A stretch of DNA of 50,992 nucleotides, taken from the NCBI GenBank assembly GCA_024364805.1, contig CM044522.1, forward strand, positions 30,874,419 through 30,925,410. The letters run 5' to 3'. A model generated the notes under the pieces. It saw only the letters and a program-made list of their open reading frames with translations, was not told the origin of the DNA and ran no database searches. Numbering within the stretch: position 1 is the first letter of the stretch; each line of letters starts with the position of its first letter. Shown piece by piece: positions 29,759 to 33,750 of the stretch. The translations under genes were made by a program, and so were the position numbers. The stretch is from Euprymna scolopes. Its lineage: Eukaryota > Mollusca > Cephalopoda > Sepiida > Sepiolidae.

Positions 29759-32603
29759 TATAAAGCTGAATGTCTGTGTGTATGTCTGGTCACGAATAGG
29801 CTCCTATATGGTTGACTATTTTAAAAAACTGATCACATATAATGATAGATGTATCGAGACAGAGGAATGGGTATGTTTGATCTGTTATAATGACGATTCT
29901 TTAAAATTGTGGGTCTGTGTACGCGCCTGGTCCACAAAGTATGGAAATAAAACATTTAAAAATTAAAAAAAAAACGTTTACAAGTGTTTTTGATATAGAT
30001 GTACATAAGAATACTTTGATAAGTATGTTTTAACTTAAATAGGGATGGTATAATAAAATTGTGGGGTCTGCGTTCGCACTTGGCCTCCATAGAATGGAAA
30101 TAGGCACGAACTTTAATAAAGACTTTTCATATCTATCTGCGTAAGTATACTTTGCTAATTGTTTCAGTTTGAAGAAATATGGTATAATAAAATTATGGGG
30201 TGTTCGTTCGCGCAAGACTTCCATAGAATGGAAATATGTCACAAAGTTTAACAAGGTTTTTTAATATAGATCTACAGAATATTGTGATAAGTGTTTCAGT
30301 GTGAACAGGTATGGTATAATAAATTATGGGGTTTATCTATTTTATTTTTACTTTCATCATATTTTGCTTTGGTTTTGATACCCCCAAATTCGAAGCTATC
30401 TCTTTACAACCCTTCCTTTTCATAACCTATCATACTTTCATAAATCAGAGTCCATTTTCTGTACGCTGTTTCTGAACCCAGTCAACGACGGGTACTTTTG
30501 CTAGTATATATAAGAATTCAGGACAACTACCAAACATTTTTTTAACTCTAATTAGCTTTACAATAAAAGTTGTTTATTATAACTGCATTGGAAATGTTGC
30601 TTTTTTTAAATGTTTAAACCCAGCTCCAAAAATGGGTTGATTAAAAAAAAGAAAAAATAAGTTGATAAGCAAAACAAAGATTATAGGAAGTGACGTTAGT
30701 AGAAAGACATTGAAGAGAAAGTTGTTCACCAAGGTACACAAAAGAAAGCTGAAATAGGATCGTTAATCAAGGTGTGGCAGGTGATTGGGACAAAGGACCG
30801 AATATAGAGATCAATCCATAGTTTACTGATAGTTGTAGAAGTCGCAGTGAATTTTGCAACAGTTTTATGAGAGTTAGGCACAGTTTACAGACAGTCTTGC
30901 TTGGGTTTGCAACAGTTAATGATAGTTTCCAGACAGTTGGAAGCTTGAAAATCTTAAGAGAGATCGGGGAGATTGGAGTCAAGGCCAGACGAGGGTAGAT
31001 TAGGCTGAGAAGAAAACTGCAGGAAACCAACTTGACCAGATAACTTCATGGATAATATTTGAGGTTCCTTTTTTTATGCTACGTGACGGTATCACACACA
31101 CACACACACACAGCTCAATTTATATAAACTATTTGTCTTTTGTTGTTTTATTGTAGCACAATCATGAAAGTGATCATTGGGTCACAACAGTAATGAGAGG
31201 TTTCAGGTTATTGTAAGCTATAAGTGTCAAAAACAGAAAAGTTAAAAACAAGAGAAAAACAAAATTCATGAATTTTTCAATGAAAAGTTAAAACAGCCCC
31301 CCATTTTTTTTTTTTAAGTTTTTATCAACATCCTCATATGCAGGCATAAATACGATTCAAACGACATGCAATGATTTAATGGAGACTTCTTATGCTCAAC
31401 ACACTCTCCATTCTGGTATTGGGCCCTGTCCATCTCCCTCAGATCAGTTAAAATATGCTGCTGATCTAGAAGTTAACCTGGACTCAGTTATGGATTGGGG
31501 TAAGAAATGGCTTGTTTCATTTAATACTGTTAAGACTCAACTCCTATCTTTTAATTGTAGGTGTGTCCTTTTTCTTCCAGAGATTCCTATGGAGGGCTCT
31601 GTTCCTGATGAGAAATCGATTCTAAAACTTCATTTTTCTTTCTCATCAAAACTTTCTTGGAGTTCATATATTGGATCCATTGCTCTTTCTGCTTCTTTTA
31701 AAATCGGTTCCATAGCTCTAAACATTTTCTCACACAAGAGGCTGTTCTCTATTTCTACAAATCTACTAGTTGATCTTGCAGGGAGTATTGTTGTCATATT
31801 TGGGCTGTGAATCTGTCCCATCTGAGAGTTTTTGATAAAGTGCAGAAATATATCTGTAATTTGATTGGTCCCACCCTTTCTTCTTCTCTGCAACCTCTCT
31901 CTCACAGACGTGATGTTGCTAGTCTCAGTCTTTTCTATAAATACTATTATAACATGTTGTTCAGGATTGTCTGATCTATCCTCAGCTTCCTTTGTTCCAG
32001 CTCATTTGAATAGCTGGTCAAGTGGTCTCCAACAATTCGCTGTTCTGATACTTCATTGTAATACAGCTTCTTATTCAAATATTCAAATAGCTTCTTTCCA
32101 AGAACTGCAAGGTTGTGGAAATCCCTCTATGCTGATAGTTTCCTCCTACCTACAACTTTGGTCTTTTCAAATCCAAGGTCAATAGGCATCTCCTGTCTTT
32201 ATGCTAATCATCTTTCATTCTTATTAGCTCCTTACATCAAATGGCTTCACACCTTGTCTGGAATGATTTTCACAAAAAAAAAAAAAAAAAAAAAACCCCA
32301 CTGCAAATAAACCATGAAAATTCAATGCACAGTTCTTATTCAAAAAGTTGTTGATTTAGAGTTAGACAAAAATACATGGGGTAAAGCATAACCTTCTTGG
32401 CAGAAAAGAGAAACTAAAAAGAAAATGGATAGTGGAAGGAGGATAGTTACCTGTGAGGAGTTTTCAGTCTTGGCACGTCGGGCAGCTAATTTCCGCTGCA
32501 TCTCGCTCATCATGTCCTCAGCTCCAGGTATCAGTGGCCTAGCCAGTGAATTCATCCCTGCCTGGGCTGCACCATCGGCACCTGCAGCAACCCCATCTTC
32601 AGG
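182..32603 (-). CDS. ENAH: Ena/VASP-family actin regulator, 3' part of gene (four exons)
   Basis: Join, on the minus strand, of 32603-32451, 16169-16048, 3622-3477 and 210-182: 450 bases, 149 residues plus stop. Ena/VASP proteins are tetrameric actin polymerases that act at filament barbed ends in filopodia, lamellipodia and focal adhesions. What is visible is the second half of the EVH2 region: an F-actin-binding-like segment, a Ser/Asn-rich linker, and the C-terminal tetramerisation coiled coil (LLKQEILAEMRREL followed by QKVKTDIIEALRQE, matching the family pattern [23 protein letters not shown]). All four exons have GT..AG borders and compatible phases, and one codon (AG|A, Arg) is split across an intron. 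The first visible exon starts PEDG, which is where EVL reads KLRRVQRPEDA, so the exon with the G-actin-binding motif must precede it. That exon and the EVH1 domain are not visible here. No frameshift or stop interrupts the exons. Family assignment is firm. Which vertebrate paralogue it most resembles is not decidable from this part. Confidence 0.9.
287..498. repeat. Palindromic MITE, GGTCCTTGTCCAGAATTC termini
   Basis: Left end GGTCCTTGTCCAGAATTC and right end GAATTCTGGACAAGAACC are near-perfect inverted repeats. The match continues inward through an AAAAACAAAGAAAAATC-type stretch. The 212-bp body includes AAAATAAAACTACTC and ATCACGAGTACATA. Related longer copies lie at 4831-5181 and 29311-29665. 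Class II non-autonomous origin is inferred from the inverted termini, and the superfamily is not assignable. It ends 76 bases upstream (transcript sense) of the last Ena/VASP exon. Confidence 0.7.
1064..1298 (+). repeat. Dispersed repeat R1, copy 1
   Basis: Contains CGGTTGTTTTTGTTTTACAG, then CATATCAACC and GGTTATTTAACGCCGAATCC. Further on it has GTTGGGACCCTAACAGATAC and GGGTCAGAGTGGA. The same order of blocks occurs at 27504-27760. The first block alone recurs at 26718 and twice near 41450-41640. Element class unknown. Small open frames here are incidental. Confidence 0.6.
1303..2148 (-). mobile_element. mariner/Tc1-type DNA transposon, internally deleted
   Basis: Inverted ends: CAGTGGAACAATAAAAGTG at the left, and GGGTGGAACGATAAAATTGT read inward from the right. 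On the minus strand the right half encodes the N-terminal helix-turn-helix of a transposase (DPSYDNRTIASTLKM). The middle encodes VMVFGVVPSEGHIM, the family VMVFGVVSNEGHVMPP block. The left part reads HKSKETQAWLQKECSDF followed by SPDLNPLDYFVW-like sequence in another frame. About 100 residues between the helix-turn-helix and VMVFG, and the segment after it carrying a catalytic Asp, are missing, and frames change. At about 850 bp instead of roughly 1.2-1.3 kb it is a dead, non-autonomous copy. Confidence 0.85.
3477..3622 (-). CDS. ENAH: Ena/VASP exon: tetramerisation coiled coil
   Basis: 146-base exon on the minus strand, acceptor TTTTGCAG|ACAAAAA, donor ATTGAAG|GTAAAC. It encodes a short linker (QKLSLTGQETVAVPNGG) and then FELLKQEILAEMRRELQ and KVKTDIIE. 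This is the Ena/VASP tetramerisation domain, a right-handed parallel four-helix coiled coil built on 15-residue repeats (VASP: [24 protein letters not shown]). Hydrophobic Leu/Ile/Met/Val positions and the Lys/Glu salt-bridge positions are kept. The exon leaves one G that joins CA of the last exon to make Ala. This is the most diagnostic exon of the gene. A longer open frame, 3409-3765, extends into both introns and should not be read as a single-exon protein. Confidence 0.94.
4085..4788. repeat. Large fold-back element (about 700 bp)
   Basis: The left arm begins ATAACTCCATTTTAC and includes GTTTTTCATATGAAAATTT with AGGACGCTACG. The right arm is its inverse: AGCGTCCTAAATTC, TGTATGAAAAACGGAAC and GTAAAATGGAGTTAT. 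Internal blocks also pair (CAACTTATTAAAGATTTGA against TCAAATCTTTAATAAGTTG), so the arms are about 230 bp each and imperfect. There is no coding capacity. It ends 462 bases upstream of the tetramerisation exon in transcript sense. Confidence 0.65.
4831..5181. repeat. Longer relative of the 287-498 MITE
   Basis: The right end carries GGGGAATTCTGGAAAAGATCC and the interior has AATAAAACTACTTGTCCAAT with CGATTTTTGGAATATGAT. The left part has the inverse block (ATCATAATCTAAAAATCATG, ATTATCAAGTAGCTTTATTT). A doubled AAAATAAAACTACTTG segment is present near 5040-5085. The left terminus is not clear. Confidence 0.5.
6043..6119 (+). mobile_element. mariner 3' terminal fragment
   Basis: TCAATAAAAGTTTTAAAATA and GTAGTGTTGTTTTCTT match the inverse of 1330-1385 in the mariner at 1303-2148. 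The fragment ends TTATCGTTCCACCCTG, the family terminus. A run of 12 G replaces the bases just inside the terminal repeat. The rest of the element is absent, so this is a truncated copy. Confidence 0.7.
6250..6510. repeat. SINE family A, inverted composite
   Basis: 6290-6445 is a diverged minus-strand family A body: CTCATCAGATTTAGGAATC, GGTCAGCCATGAC, CAGAAGTCTTTAATAATTTG. It is followed by a plus-strand tail, ACCGAAATG then AATAACACTCAAGATG. The arrangement (minus body, then plus tail) matches those at 12812-13250 and 14333-14632. Confidence 0.5.
7160..7796 (+). repeat. Possible RTE-type LINE 3' remnant
   Basis: It starts ACTAGCAAGGAGACCTGATG and ends with GGGAACAAACGCACAAAG and CCTTTTATATAGTAG. 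In many invertebrates an ACTAGC..CCGG..TTGC start with a CATAGGGAACAAAC...TTTTATATAGTAG end marks RTE-derived sequences. A start-like match, ACTAGCAAGGTTACTCGG, also occurs at 38413-38430. No protein motif was found, so the assignment rests on the tail style only. Confidence 0.3.
8513..8705 (+). repeat. 28-bp minisatellite, about seven units
   Basis: The unit is GAAAGGGAGACAATTGTCAG followed by GAAAAAAA. Five perfect copies of the palindrome GACAATTGTC start at 8551, 8579, 8607, 8635 and 8663, exactly 28 bp apart. The array is flanked on both sides by variant units with GAGAACTGG in place of the palindrome. Confidence 0.95.
8880..9560 (+). repeat. Dispersed repeat R2, copy 1
   Basis: It shares ordered blocks with 40120-40640: GTCCAAACATGGGCTATATT, GGAAAAAGGAAGTAG, AATTTTGGCAATAGGTATT, TTTCAGATTTGCATTGAA, TGATCCATA, GGCATAAAAGTGG, and CCTGGGACAGGTATTTTTCT. 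Both copies are in the same orientation. The copy is diverged, non-coding and of unknown class. A LINE tail (9235-9320) is embedded on the opposite strand. Confidence 0.6.
9235..9320 (-). mobile_element. LINE reverse-transcriptase C-terminal fragment
   Basis: On the minus strand it reads SGTQYNSCFPADYN, which resembles RLWNKIP..CFPADYN encoded at 17534-17800 on the plus strand. It is short and degraded. Confidence 0.4.
10118..10281. repeat. Small inverted-repeat element
   Basis: TCGCTCACTCATTTTT at the left pairs with AATGTAAGTAGGTGAGCGA at the right around a 130-bp AT-rich centre. It is probably a MITE. Confidence 0.45.
10549..10883. repeat. 335-bp palindromic MITE
   Basis: The left arm starts TAGAAAAATGCGAGCATG and the right arm ends CATGCTCGCATTTTTCTA. 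The arms stay paired for about 145 bp, including AAGCTTAAACATGGAAAAGT against ACTTTTCCATGTTTAAGCTT, leaving a short spacer near 10695-10740. TA at both ends is compatible with a TA target site. No coding capacity. Confidence 0.85.
10996..11306. other. Assembly gap (311 N)
   Basis: A run of N bordered by poly-T on the left (10978-10995) and poly-A on the right (11307-11332). Translations across it are meaningless. Confidence 1.
12812..13250. repeat. SINE family A, head-to-head inverted composite
   Basis: 12820-13110 is a minus-strand SINE with tail (GATGAGGATTAATTATTTG, CGGACTACTGTTCTCAG), body (GCAGAAGTCCTAAGTAATTA) and head (CTGAGGATTGAACTTTCAAC, whose inverse is a pol III B-box-like GGTTGAAAGTTCAATCC). 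It is joined to a plus-strand 3' half at 13149-13250 (ACTGAAGAAGGTCAGAAGTC, AATAACACTCAAGATGAGAA). Confidence 0.7.
14333..14632. repeat. SINE family A, inverted composite
   Basis: The minus-strand SINE from its tail (CGGACAACTGTTTCCATC) through its body (CATGACTAGATAAAGGTC, CAATTGTATTTTTCGGTCAG) loses its head and is joined at about 14550 to a plus-strand tail (CATTCAAGATGACAACAGC, ATAACCAATCCTCATCCC). Confidence 0.7.
14764..14950. repeat. Palindrome made of two SINE family A tails
   Basis: The left arm 14764-14838 and right arm 14873-14950 are near-identical inverses of about 75 bp (GTTCTCATCTTGAGTGTCAT against ATGACACTCAAGATGAGAAC), separated by about 34 bp. Because of this, both strands carry an open frame starting MVIYTILDS. 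That is a consequence of the palindrome and not a gene. A further plus-strand tail follows at 14993-15056. Confidence 0.9.
15484..15590 (-). repeat. 5S rRNA-derived sequence (SINE head or pseudogene), copy 1
   Basis: On the plus strand it reads TACAGCACCTGGTATTCCC, CACCCATCTGATACTGGCC, GCTTAACTTCAGTGATCTAA and TGAAAACCAGTGTGTCAAC. This is the inverse of metazoan 5S rRNA in order (ACACCCGGTATTCCCAGG, CACCCATCCAAGTACTGACC, GCTTAACTTCGGTGATCGG, GAGAACCGGTG). It is diverged, so not a functional gene. Its flank toward 15400 differs from those of the other two copies. Confidence 0.8.
16048..16169 (-). CDS. ENAH: Ena/VASP exon: Ser/Asn-rich linker of EVH2
   Basis: 122-base exon on the minus strand, acceptor CTGTTTGTAG|GAAGCC, donor TTTCACAAAG|GTAAAA. 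It enters in phase 0 and leaves two bases (AG) that pair with the A of the next exon to give Arg. It encodes 40 residues, starting EADSSSSSPEVKKNRDR and ending NGSESPKVSQ. Low-complexity Ser/Asn linkers with SP sites sit at this place between the F-actin-binding segment and the tetramerisation domain throughout the family. It is too short and too biased to be recognised alone. The evidence is its splice sites and its phase match to both neighbours. It could be alternatively spliced, but skipping it would shift the frame, since 122 is not a multiple of three. Confidence 0.85.
16304..16329. repeat. (TA)n microsatellite
   Basis: Uninterrupted TA dinucleotides. Confidence 0.95.
16431..16564. repeat. 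134-bp palindrome beside exon 16048-16169
   Basis: GGCAATTAAGCTACAAAGAA and TATTCCACATTAC pair with the inverse GTAGCTTAATTGCC and ATATGGAATATTC. The loop contains AAGCCTGACGAATTCTCAC. It is followed by (TA)n at 16565-16599. A related loop sequence (CCTGACAAATTCTTATGAGG) occurs at 18529-18548. It lies 261 bases upstream of the linker exon in transcript sense. Confidence 0.8.
17172..17310 (+). repeat. Dispersed repeat R5, copy 1
   Basis: It contains TTTTTCCTCTGAGGATAAGA, CTCCATGGAATAAGGAAAT and TATCCCTTGTTTCG. The same blocks recur at 23085-23240 in the same orientation. Class unknown. Confidence 0.5.
17534..17800 (+). mobile_element. LINE (CR1/jockey-like) reverse-transcriptase C-terminal fragment
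   Basis: One plus-strand frame reads RTTRLWNKIP, a stop, then VCFPADYNIVILK. This matches the FxxRTxRLWNSLPxxCFPxxYNxxxFK end of CR1/jockey-type LINE polymerases. Only about 90 residues' worth of sequence remains, with frame changes, so it is a dead 5'-truncated copy. Confidence 0.55.
18079..18460 (+). mobile_element. mariner/Tc1-type transposon, 5' half
   Basis: Following a TA, it starts CAGGGTGGAACGATAAAATT GTCGC and continues with GATTCCATTTCCGTTTGATG as in the copy at 1303-2148. One frame gives the helix-turn-helix (DPSYDNRTIASTLKM), and beyond the internal deletion another reads FPATVMVFGVVSSEGYIM. Homology stops near 18460, so the 3' half and terminus are lost. Confidence 0.8.
18583..19182 (+). 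mobile_element. Non-autonomous Helitron, copy 1
   Basis: The start (TATAAAGCTGAACGTCTGTG) is the Helitron-style TATAAAG..TGTCTG opening. The 3' end has the hairpin CCCAGTCAACGACGGG (CCC-GTC/GAC-GGG stem with one bulged A) eight bases before the terminal CTAG, followed by T. The interior holds two units of an approximately 110-130 bp repeat with GGTATAATAAAATTGTGGGG and CCTCCATAGAATG. No Rep/helicase sequence is present. Confidence 0.7.
19215..19830 (-). mobile_element. Penelope-like element 3' fragment
   Basis: On the minus strand, frames read HLHKIHHPPFKF and then KLKILEAIYIKTQN. The second is the IxEAxYIK block close to the C-terminus of Penelope-like polyproteins (GIY-YIG end). The 3' part, 19215-19430, is non-coding with ATGTTTGGACCATACATTC. 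It is degraded, with frame changes. Confidence 0.55.
19866..19920. repeat. (TA)n/(CA)n compound microsatellite
   Basis: TA repeats followed by CATACATACATAC and CACACAC. Confidence 0.95.
20715..21000 (+). repeat. GA-rich low-complexity tract with 20-bp units
   Basis: Almost pure purine from about 20810. 20900-20995 has four units of about 20 bp built on AGAGAAAAAGGAAAGAGAAA. Long open frames of Lys/Arg/Glu (plus) and Phe/Ser/Leu (minus) are by-products of the purine bias. Confidence 0.9.
21129..21190 (-). repeat. 5S rRNA-derived sequence, copy 2 (truncated)
   Basis: TACAGTGCCTAGCCTTCCC, ATCACCCATCTGGTACTGAC and CAGGCTCAACGTTGC match the inverse of the 3' half of 5S rRNA. It stops where copies 1 and 3 continue with GCTTA(A/C)CTT. 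Toward 21000 it is joined to TGGAGGGGCATAGGCCATCC, not shared with the other copies. Confidence 0.7.
21440..21610. repeat. SINE family B, head-to-head palindrome
   Basis: CAGACTAGTGTTTCAT, GTGCAATCATC and GATAATTACTACCAG at the left pair with CAGTAATTATCAC, GATGATTGCA and ATGAAACACTAGTGTCTG at the right. The centre has CACAAAGTCATGCTTGACG, a piece of the family B head. The fold is a truncated inverted dimer. Confidence 0.75.
21688..21945 (+). repeat. SINE family B, near-full copy
   Basis: The order of blocks is AGCGGTCAACTTTAG, GGCACTTAATTTCCTTCAA, GAGGTAAGACGCTAGCC, TTTGTGACTGGGTTTGAATC (pol III B-box-like GGTTTGAATC), CAGCAGTAATTATCAC, AACACTAATGTCCACAG. A minus-strand copy at 47430-47660 has the same order. 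The head is tRNA-like, and the copy ends in AT-rich DNA. Confidence 0.7.
22607..22860 (-). mobile_element. Penelope-like element, GIY-YIG endonuclease fragment
   Basis: The minus-strand reading IYEFSCPFKECLPNQ, then TYIGHMMTTLSRRIAYHL and SENLVIQCHI, matches the Penelope pattern VYxFxCPxxxC...YIGxTxTxLSxRLxxHL. This is the GIY-YIG nuclease core with its Cys motif. It continues toward LLEAILIKKK. The N-terminal reverse transcriptase is absent, so this is a truncated copy. Confidence 0.75.
23085..23240 (+). repeat. Dispersed repeat R5, copy 2
   Basis: TTTTTCCCTCTGAAGAAAAA, CTCTATGGAATAAGGAAGT and GTATTCCTTGTTTTATG correspond to 17172-17310. In addition, ACAAACATTTATTGTTCAT (23048-) and its inverse ATGAACAATAAATGTTTGC (23213-) frame this copy as an inverted repeat. 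Confidence 0.5.
23451..23560 (-). repeat. 5S rRNA-derived sequence, copy 3
   Basis: CATACAGCACCTAGAATTCC, CACCTGGTACTGGCCAGGC, GCTTACCTTTGGTGATATGA and TGAGAACTAATGTGTCAAC match inverse 5S rRNA along nearly its full length. Toward 23265 it continues with a distinct body (CTCCTGAATCGGCGTTGTT, CTTCAGTCTTGACAGAC) that ends at an AT tract. This layout fits a 5S-headed SINE transcribed on the minus strand. Confidence 0.8.
24187..25346 (+). mobile_element. Ty3/gypsy LTR retrotransposon pol fossil (integrase end)
   Basis: A fossil of an LTR retrotransposon. The integrase C-terminal half is recognisable from YYPQRNGRAELAIETAKR, the HRNTLVQDLHMSP block, and the downstream HLQNEREYN...KIGETVQVQNQVG chromatin-facing region. 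The remainder is pol-tail sequence. It is broken with several breaks and lacks gag, protease and reverse transcriptase. A 60-bp direct repeat at 24187-24246 and 25287-25346 borders it. The age is probably moderate, because motifs are still readable. The end points are those of the direct repeats and may not be true element ends. Confidence 0.75.
26718..26993 (+). repeat. Dispersed repeat R1, copy 2
   Basis: CTTTATGGCATATCAATCC, then GACATGATTGAGTTTTGCAA, AACAATAACATCAATGTTTA and CGTCAGACAACTGGATCTAG. The latter blocks match 41748-41875, which links R1 copies 2 and 4. Confidence 0.5.
27504..27760 (+). repeat. Dispersed repeat R1, copy 3
   Basis: GGTTGTTTTTGTTTTATGGC, GGTTATTTAATGCCGAATCC, GTTGGGACCCTAACAGGTAC and CTGGGTCAGAGTGGA. 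Between the last block and AAGGTCATATT it carries an extra segment (GTGGCTCCACACTCCCCAAA) that copy 1 at 1064 lacks. Confidence 0.55.
28263..28685. repeat. Nested palindromic elements
   Basis: Outer inverted repeat: TACCAAAGGCAA at 28263 against TTGCCTTTGGTA ending 28685, with AGTTACTATTCTAT against ATAGAAGAGTTAACTT. Inside, 28337-28591 is a second palindrome: GTGTCAAATTCGTCGAGTT against AACTCAACAAACTTGACAC, plus ATCGCTCAAAATCGAAAATT against AATTTTCGATTTTGAACGAT. No coding capacity. Confidence 0.75.
29311..29665. repeat. Relative of the 287-498 MITE
   Basis: The left end is GTTCTTGTCCAGAATCCCCC. Internally, CCAAAAATCACATAAATTGA TCAAGTAG pairs with CTTGATTGATTTATGTGATT near the right end. This is the same family as 287-498 and 4831-5181, with a different centre. 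The right terminus is degraded. Confidence 0.5.
29681..29750. repeat. (TA)n with duplicated flank
   Basis: The segment AAAGCTTTTCCAGCATTA followed by (TA)n occurs twice in a row (29669- and 29703-), so flank and microsatellite were duplicated together. Confidence 0.85.
29752..30504 (+). mobile_element. Non-autonomous Helitron, copy 2
   Basis: Same family as 18583-19182: TATAAAGCTGAATGTCTGTG start, CCCAGTCAACGACGGG hairpin and CTAG terminus followed by T. It has three of the internal units with GGTATAATAAAAT(T)..GGGGT and TCCATAGAATGGAAAT, where copy 1 has two. Confidence 0.7.
31379..32296 (+). mobile_element. LINE (CR1/L2/jockey-like) reverse-transcriptase fragment
   Basis: The plus-strand frame from 31379 has YAQHTLHSGI, in the place of the YADDTTLHS catalytic box, then SVMDWGKKWLVSFNTVKTQ and LSFN. 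Further motifs, in shifting frames, are LQPLSHRRDVASLSLFYKYY, RTARLWKSLYADSF and NPRSIGISCLY. These are the C-terminal order of a CR1/jockey-type polymerase. The active-site Asp pair is lost and frames are broken. The non-coding tail (GGCTTCACACCTTGTCTGGA) ends in poly-A at 32274-32295. Confidence 0.8.
32451..32603 (-). CDS. ENAH: Ena/VASP exon with F-actin-binding-like segment
   Basis: Phase 0 exon of 51 codons. Its acceptor is TTTTTTCAG|CCTGAA and its donor CTCACAG|GTAACT, read on the minus strand. The peptide begins PEDGVAAGADG, is Ala/Gly-rich, then reaches MMSEMQRKLAARRAKTE. This corresponds to the LMEEMxxxLAxRRK stretch of vertebrate VASP, Mena and EVL, which belongs to the F-actin-binding part of EVH2. 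The exon is GC-richer than the surrounding DNA, as expected for conserved coding sequence. An open frame on the plus strand over the same bases is only its mirror. Confidence 0.88.
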
Positions 32604-33171
32604 CTGAAAAAATTTGACAAGGGGAGGGGCACACACGAAAATATGAAATAAATGAAATATTTATTGCAAATAACATTGACAATAAAAAACTCATTCATGA
32701 AAATAGAAAAGAGGATTGCTAGTCTCGCAGTAAATAATGACAATTGTAATTCCTCATCTCTAATATTTTCGGCAAAGGCCATATTTAGCTTAATGAAAAA
32801 AAAGTTTAATCTTAAAAAAAAATTCTAAAAATTTTTGGCGTTTTTTCATGGTTACACTCATATGAAATATTGCACTTCTAAATAAATTGACAGAATACTT
32901 CATGAAATATTTACTTTCTGTTGAAAATATTTGCGTACACCAAAATTTACAAAAAATTTATCAAGTAGATGTTTAATAATAAAAACAAACTGAGTATGCA
33001 GGGTCCCCCTCCACTAGTGAAAAATTTACTTTCACCATGACTAATGTTTGTGCAAAATTTCAAAAAAAGTTGATTGAAATTTACCCAAAGAGATTTGATG
33101 TCTAATTTACAATTTTAAAAAATTGCGTTGAATAATTCTCCTTTGGGTTCCTAATTTGCCCCCCCCCCCAG

Positions 33172-33348
33172 AACAGCTGTAAAAAAATTACTGTACTTTG
33201 AGGTAATTGTGCTAAATCCGGGGGTAATTGAGCCAACTAAAAAAAAGTGCTCTTTATATGTGTGGTTGCCAAAAGAGCATTTTTAGCCAGTTGGCGCAAT
33301 TACTCCAAAGTATGGTACATAAATTTTATATAATTTATTATAGCTGTT
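33172..33348. repeat. Inverted-repeat element upstream of exon 32451-32603
   Basis: AACAGCTGT at the left end against TATAGCTGTT at the right. TACTTTGAGGTAATTGTGC against GCGCAATTACTCCAAAGTA, and AGTGCTCTTT against AAAGAGCATTT (imperfect). It lies 568 bases upstream of the exon in transcript sense. Confidence 0.6.
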
Positions 33349-33419
33349 CCATCTGTAAGGTATATCATAATATTTAACACAGGTAGGCAGTAACAGAAGC
33401 ATTAATATAGAAATAACAA

Positions 33420-33750
33420 GGTCCCGTGGTGCAATGGTAAAAGTACTTGAAAAAATTCATTCTTCTGAAGATTGAATCCTCAGTGAGTGACCGAAAATAC
33501 AATTGCAAATTACTCAGGACCTTTATCTAGTCATGGCTGATGGAACAAGAGCATGCTGGCACCGTTCGAAATTCTATGTAAATTCCTGAACTTAACAGAA
33601 AGATTCTCAAAGTTTAACAAGATACACTTGAAGAAGATCAGAGATTACATTGATGGAAACATTGTGAAAATGACACTCAAGATGAGAACGGTAGTCCGAA
33701 GAATCCAAATAATATGAATAACCAATCCTCATCTCAAAAATTCAGAAACA
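33420..33750 (+). repeat. SINE family A, simple full copy
   Basis: tRNA-like head with A-box-like TGGTGCAATGG and B-box-like AGATTGAATCC. The body has CTCAGGACCTTTATCTAGTC and CAAGATACACTTGAAGAAG, and the tail has AATGACACTCAAGATGAGAA and AACCAATCCTCATCTC. This is the only copy in the window without an inverted partner attached. Confidence 0.75.

Larger units (their letters stand above)
16170..32450 (-). other. Intron of the Ena/VASP gene (16.3 kb)
   Basis: Intron between the F-actin-binding exon and the linker exon. It carries LINE, Penelope, mariner, Helitron, 5S-derived, gypsy-fossil and palindromic elements listed separately. In 19990-20700, 25350-26690, 27770-28250, 28700-29300 and 30520-31370 I find no recognisable gene or element. 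Some of these stretches have weak internal repetition (for example 20120-20330 and 30840-30950). Confidence 0.85.

Noticed and set aside
30767-31030. Hydrophobic 87-residue minus-strand frame
   Set aside because: It rests on imperfect repetition of an ACAGTTT..TTGCAACAG motif. No signal of coding selection is visible.
33420-33490. Functional tRNA gene
   Set aside because: A- and B-box-like sequences are there but no cloverleaf could be drawn. The sequence continues as a dispersed SINE.
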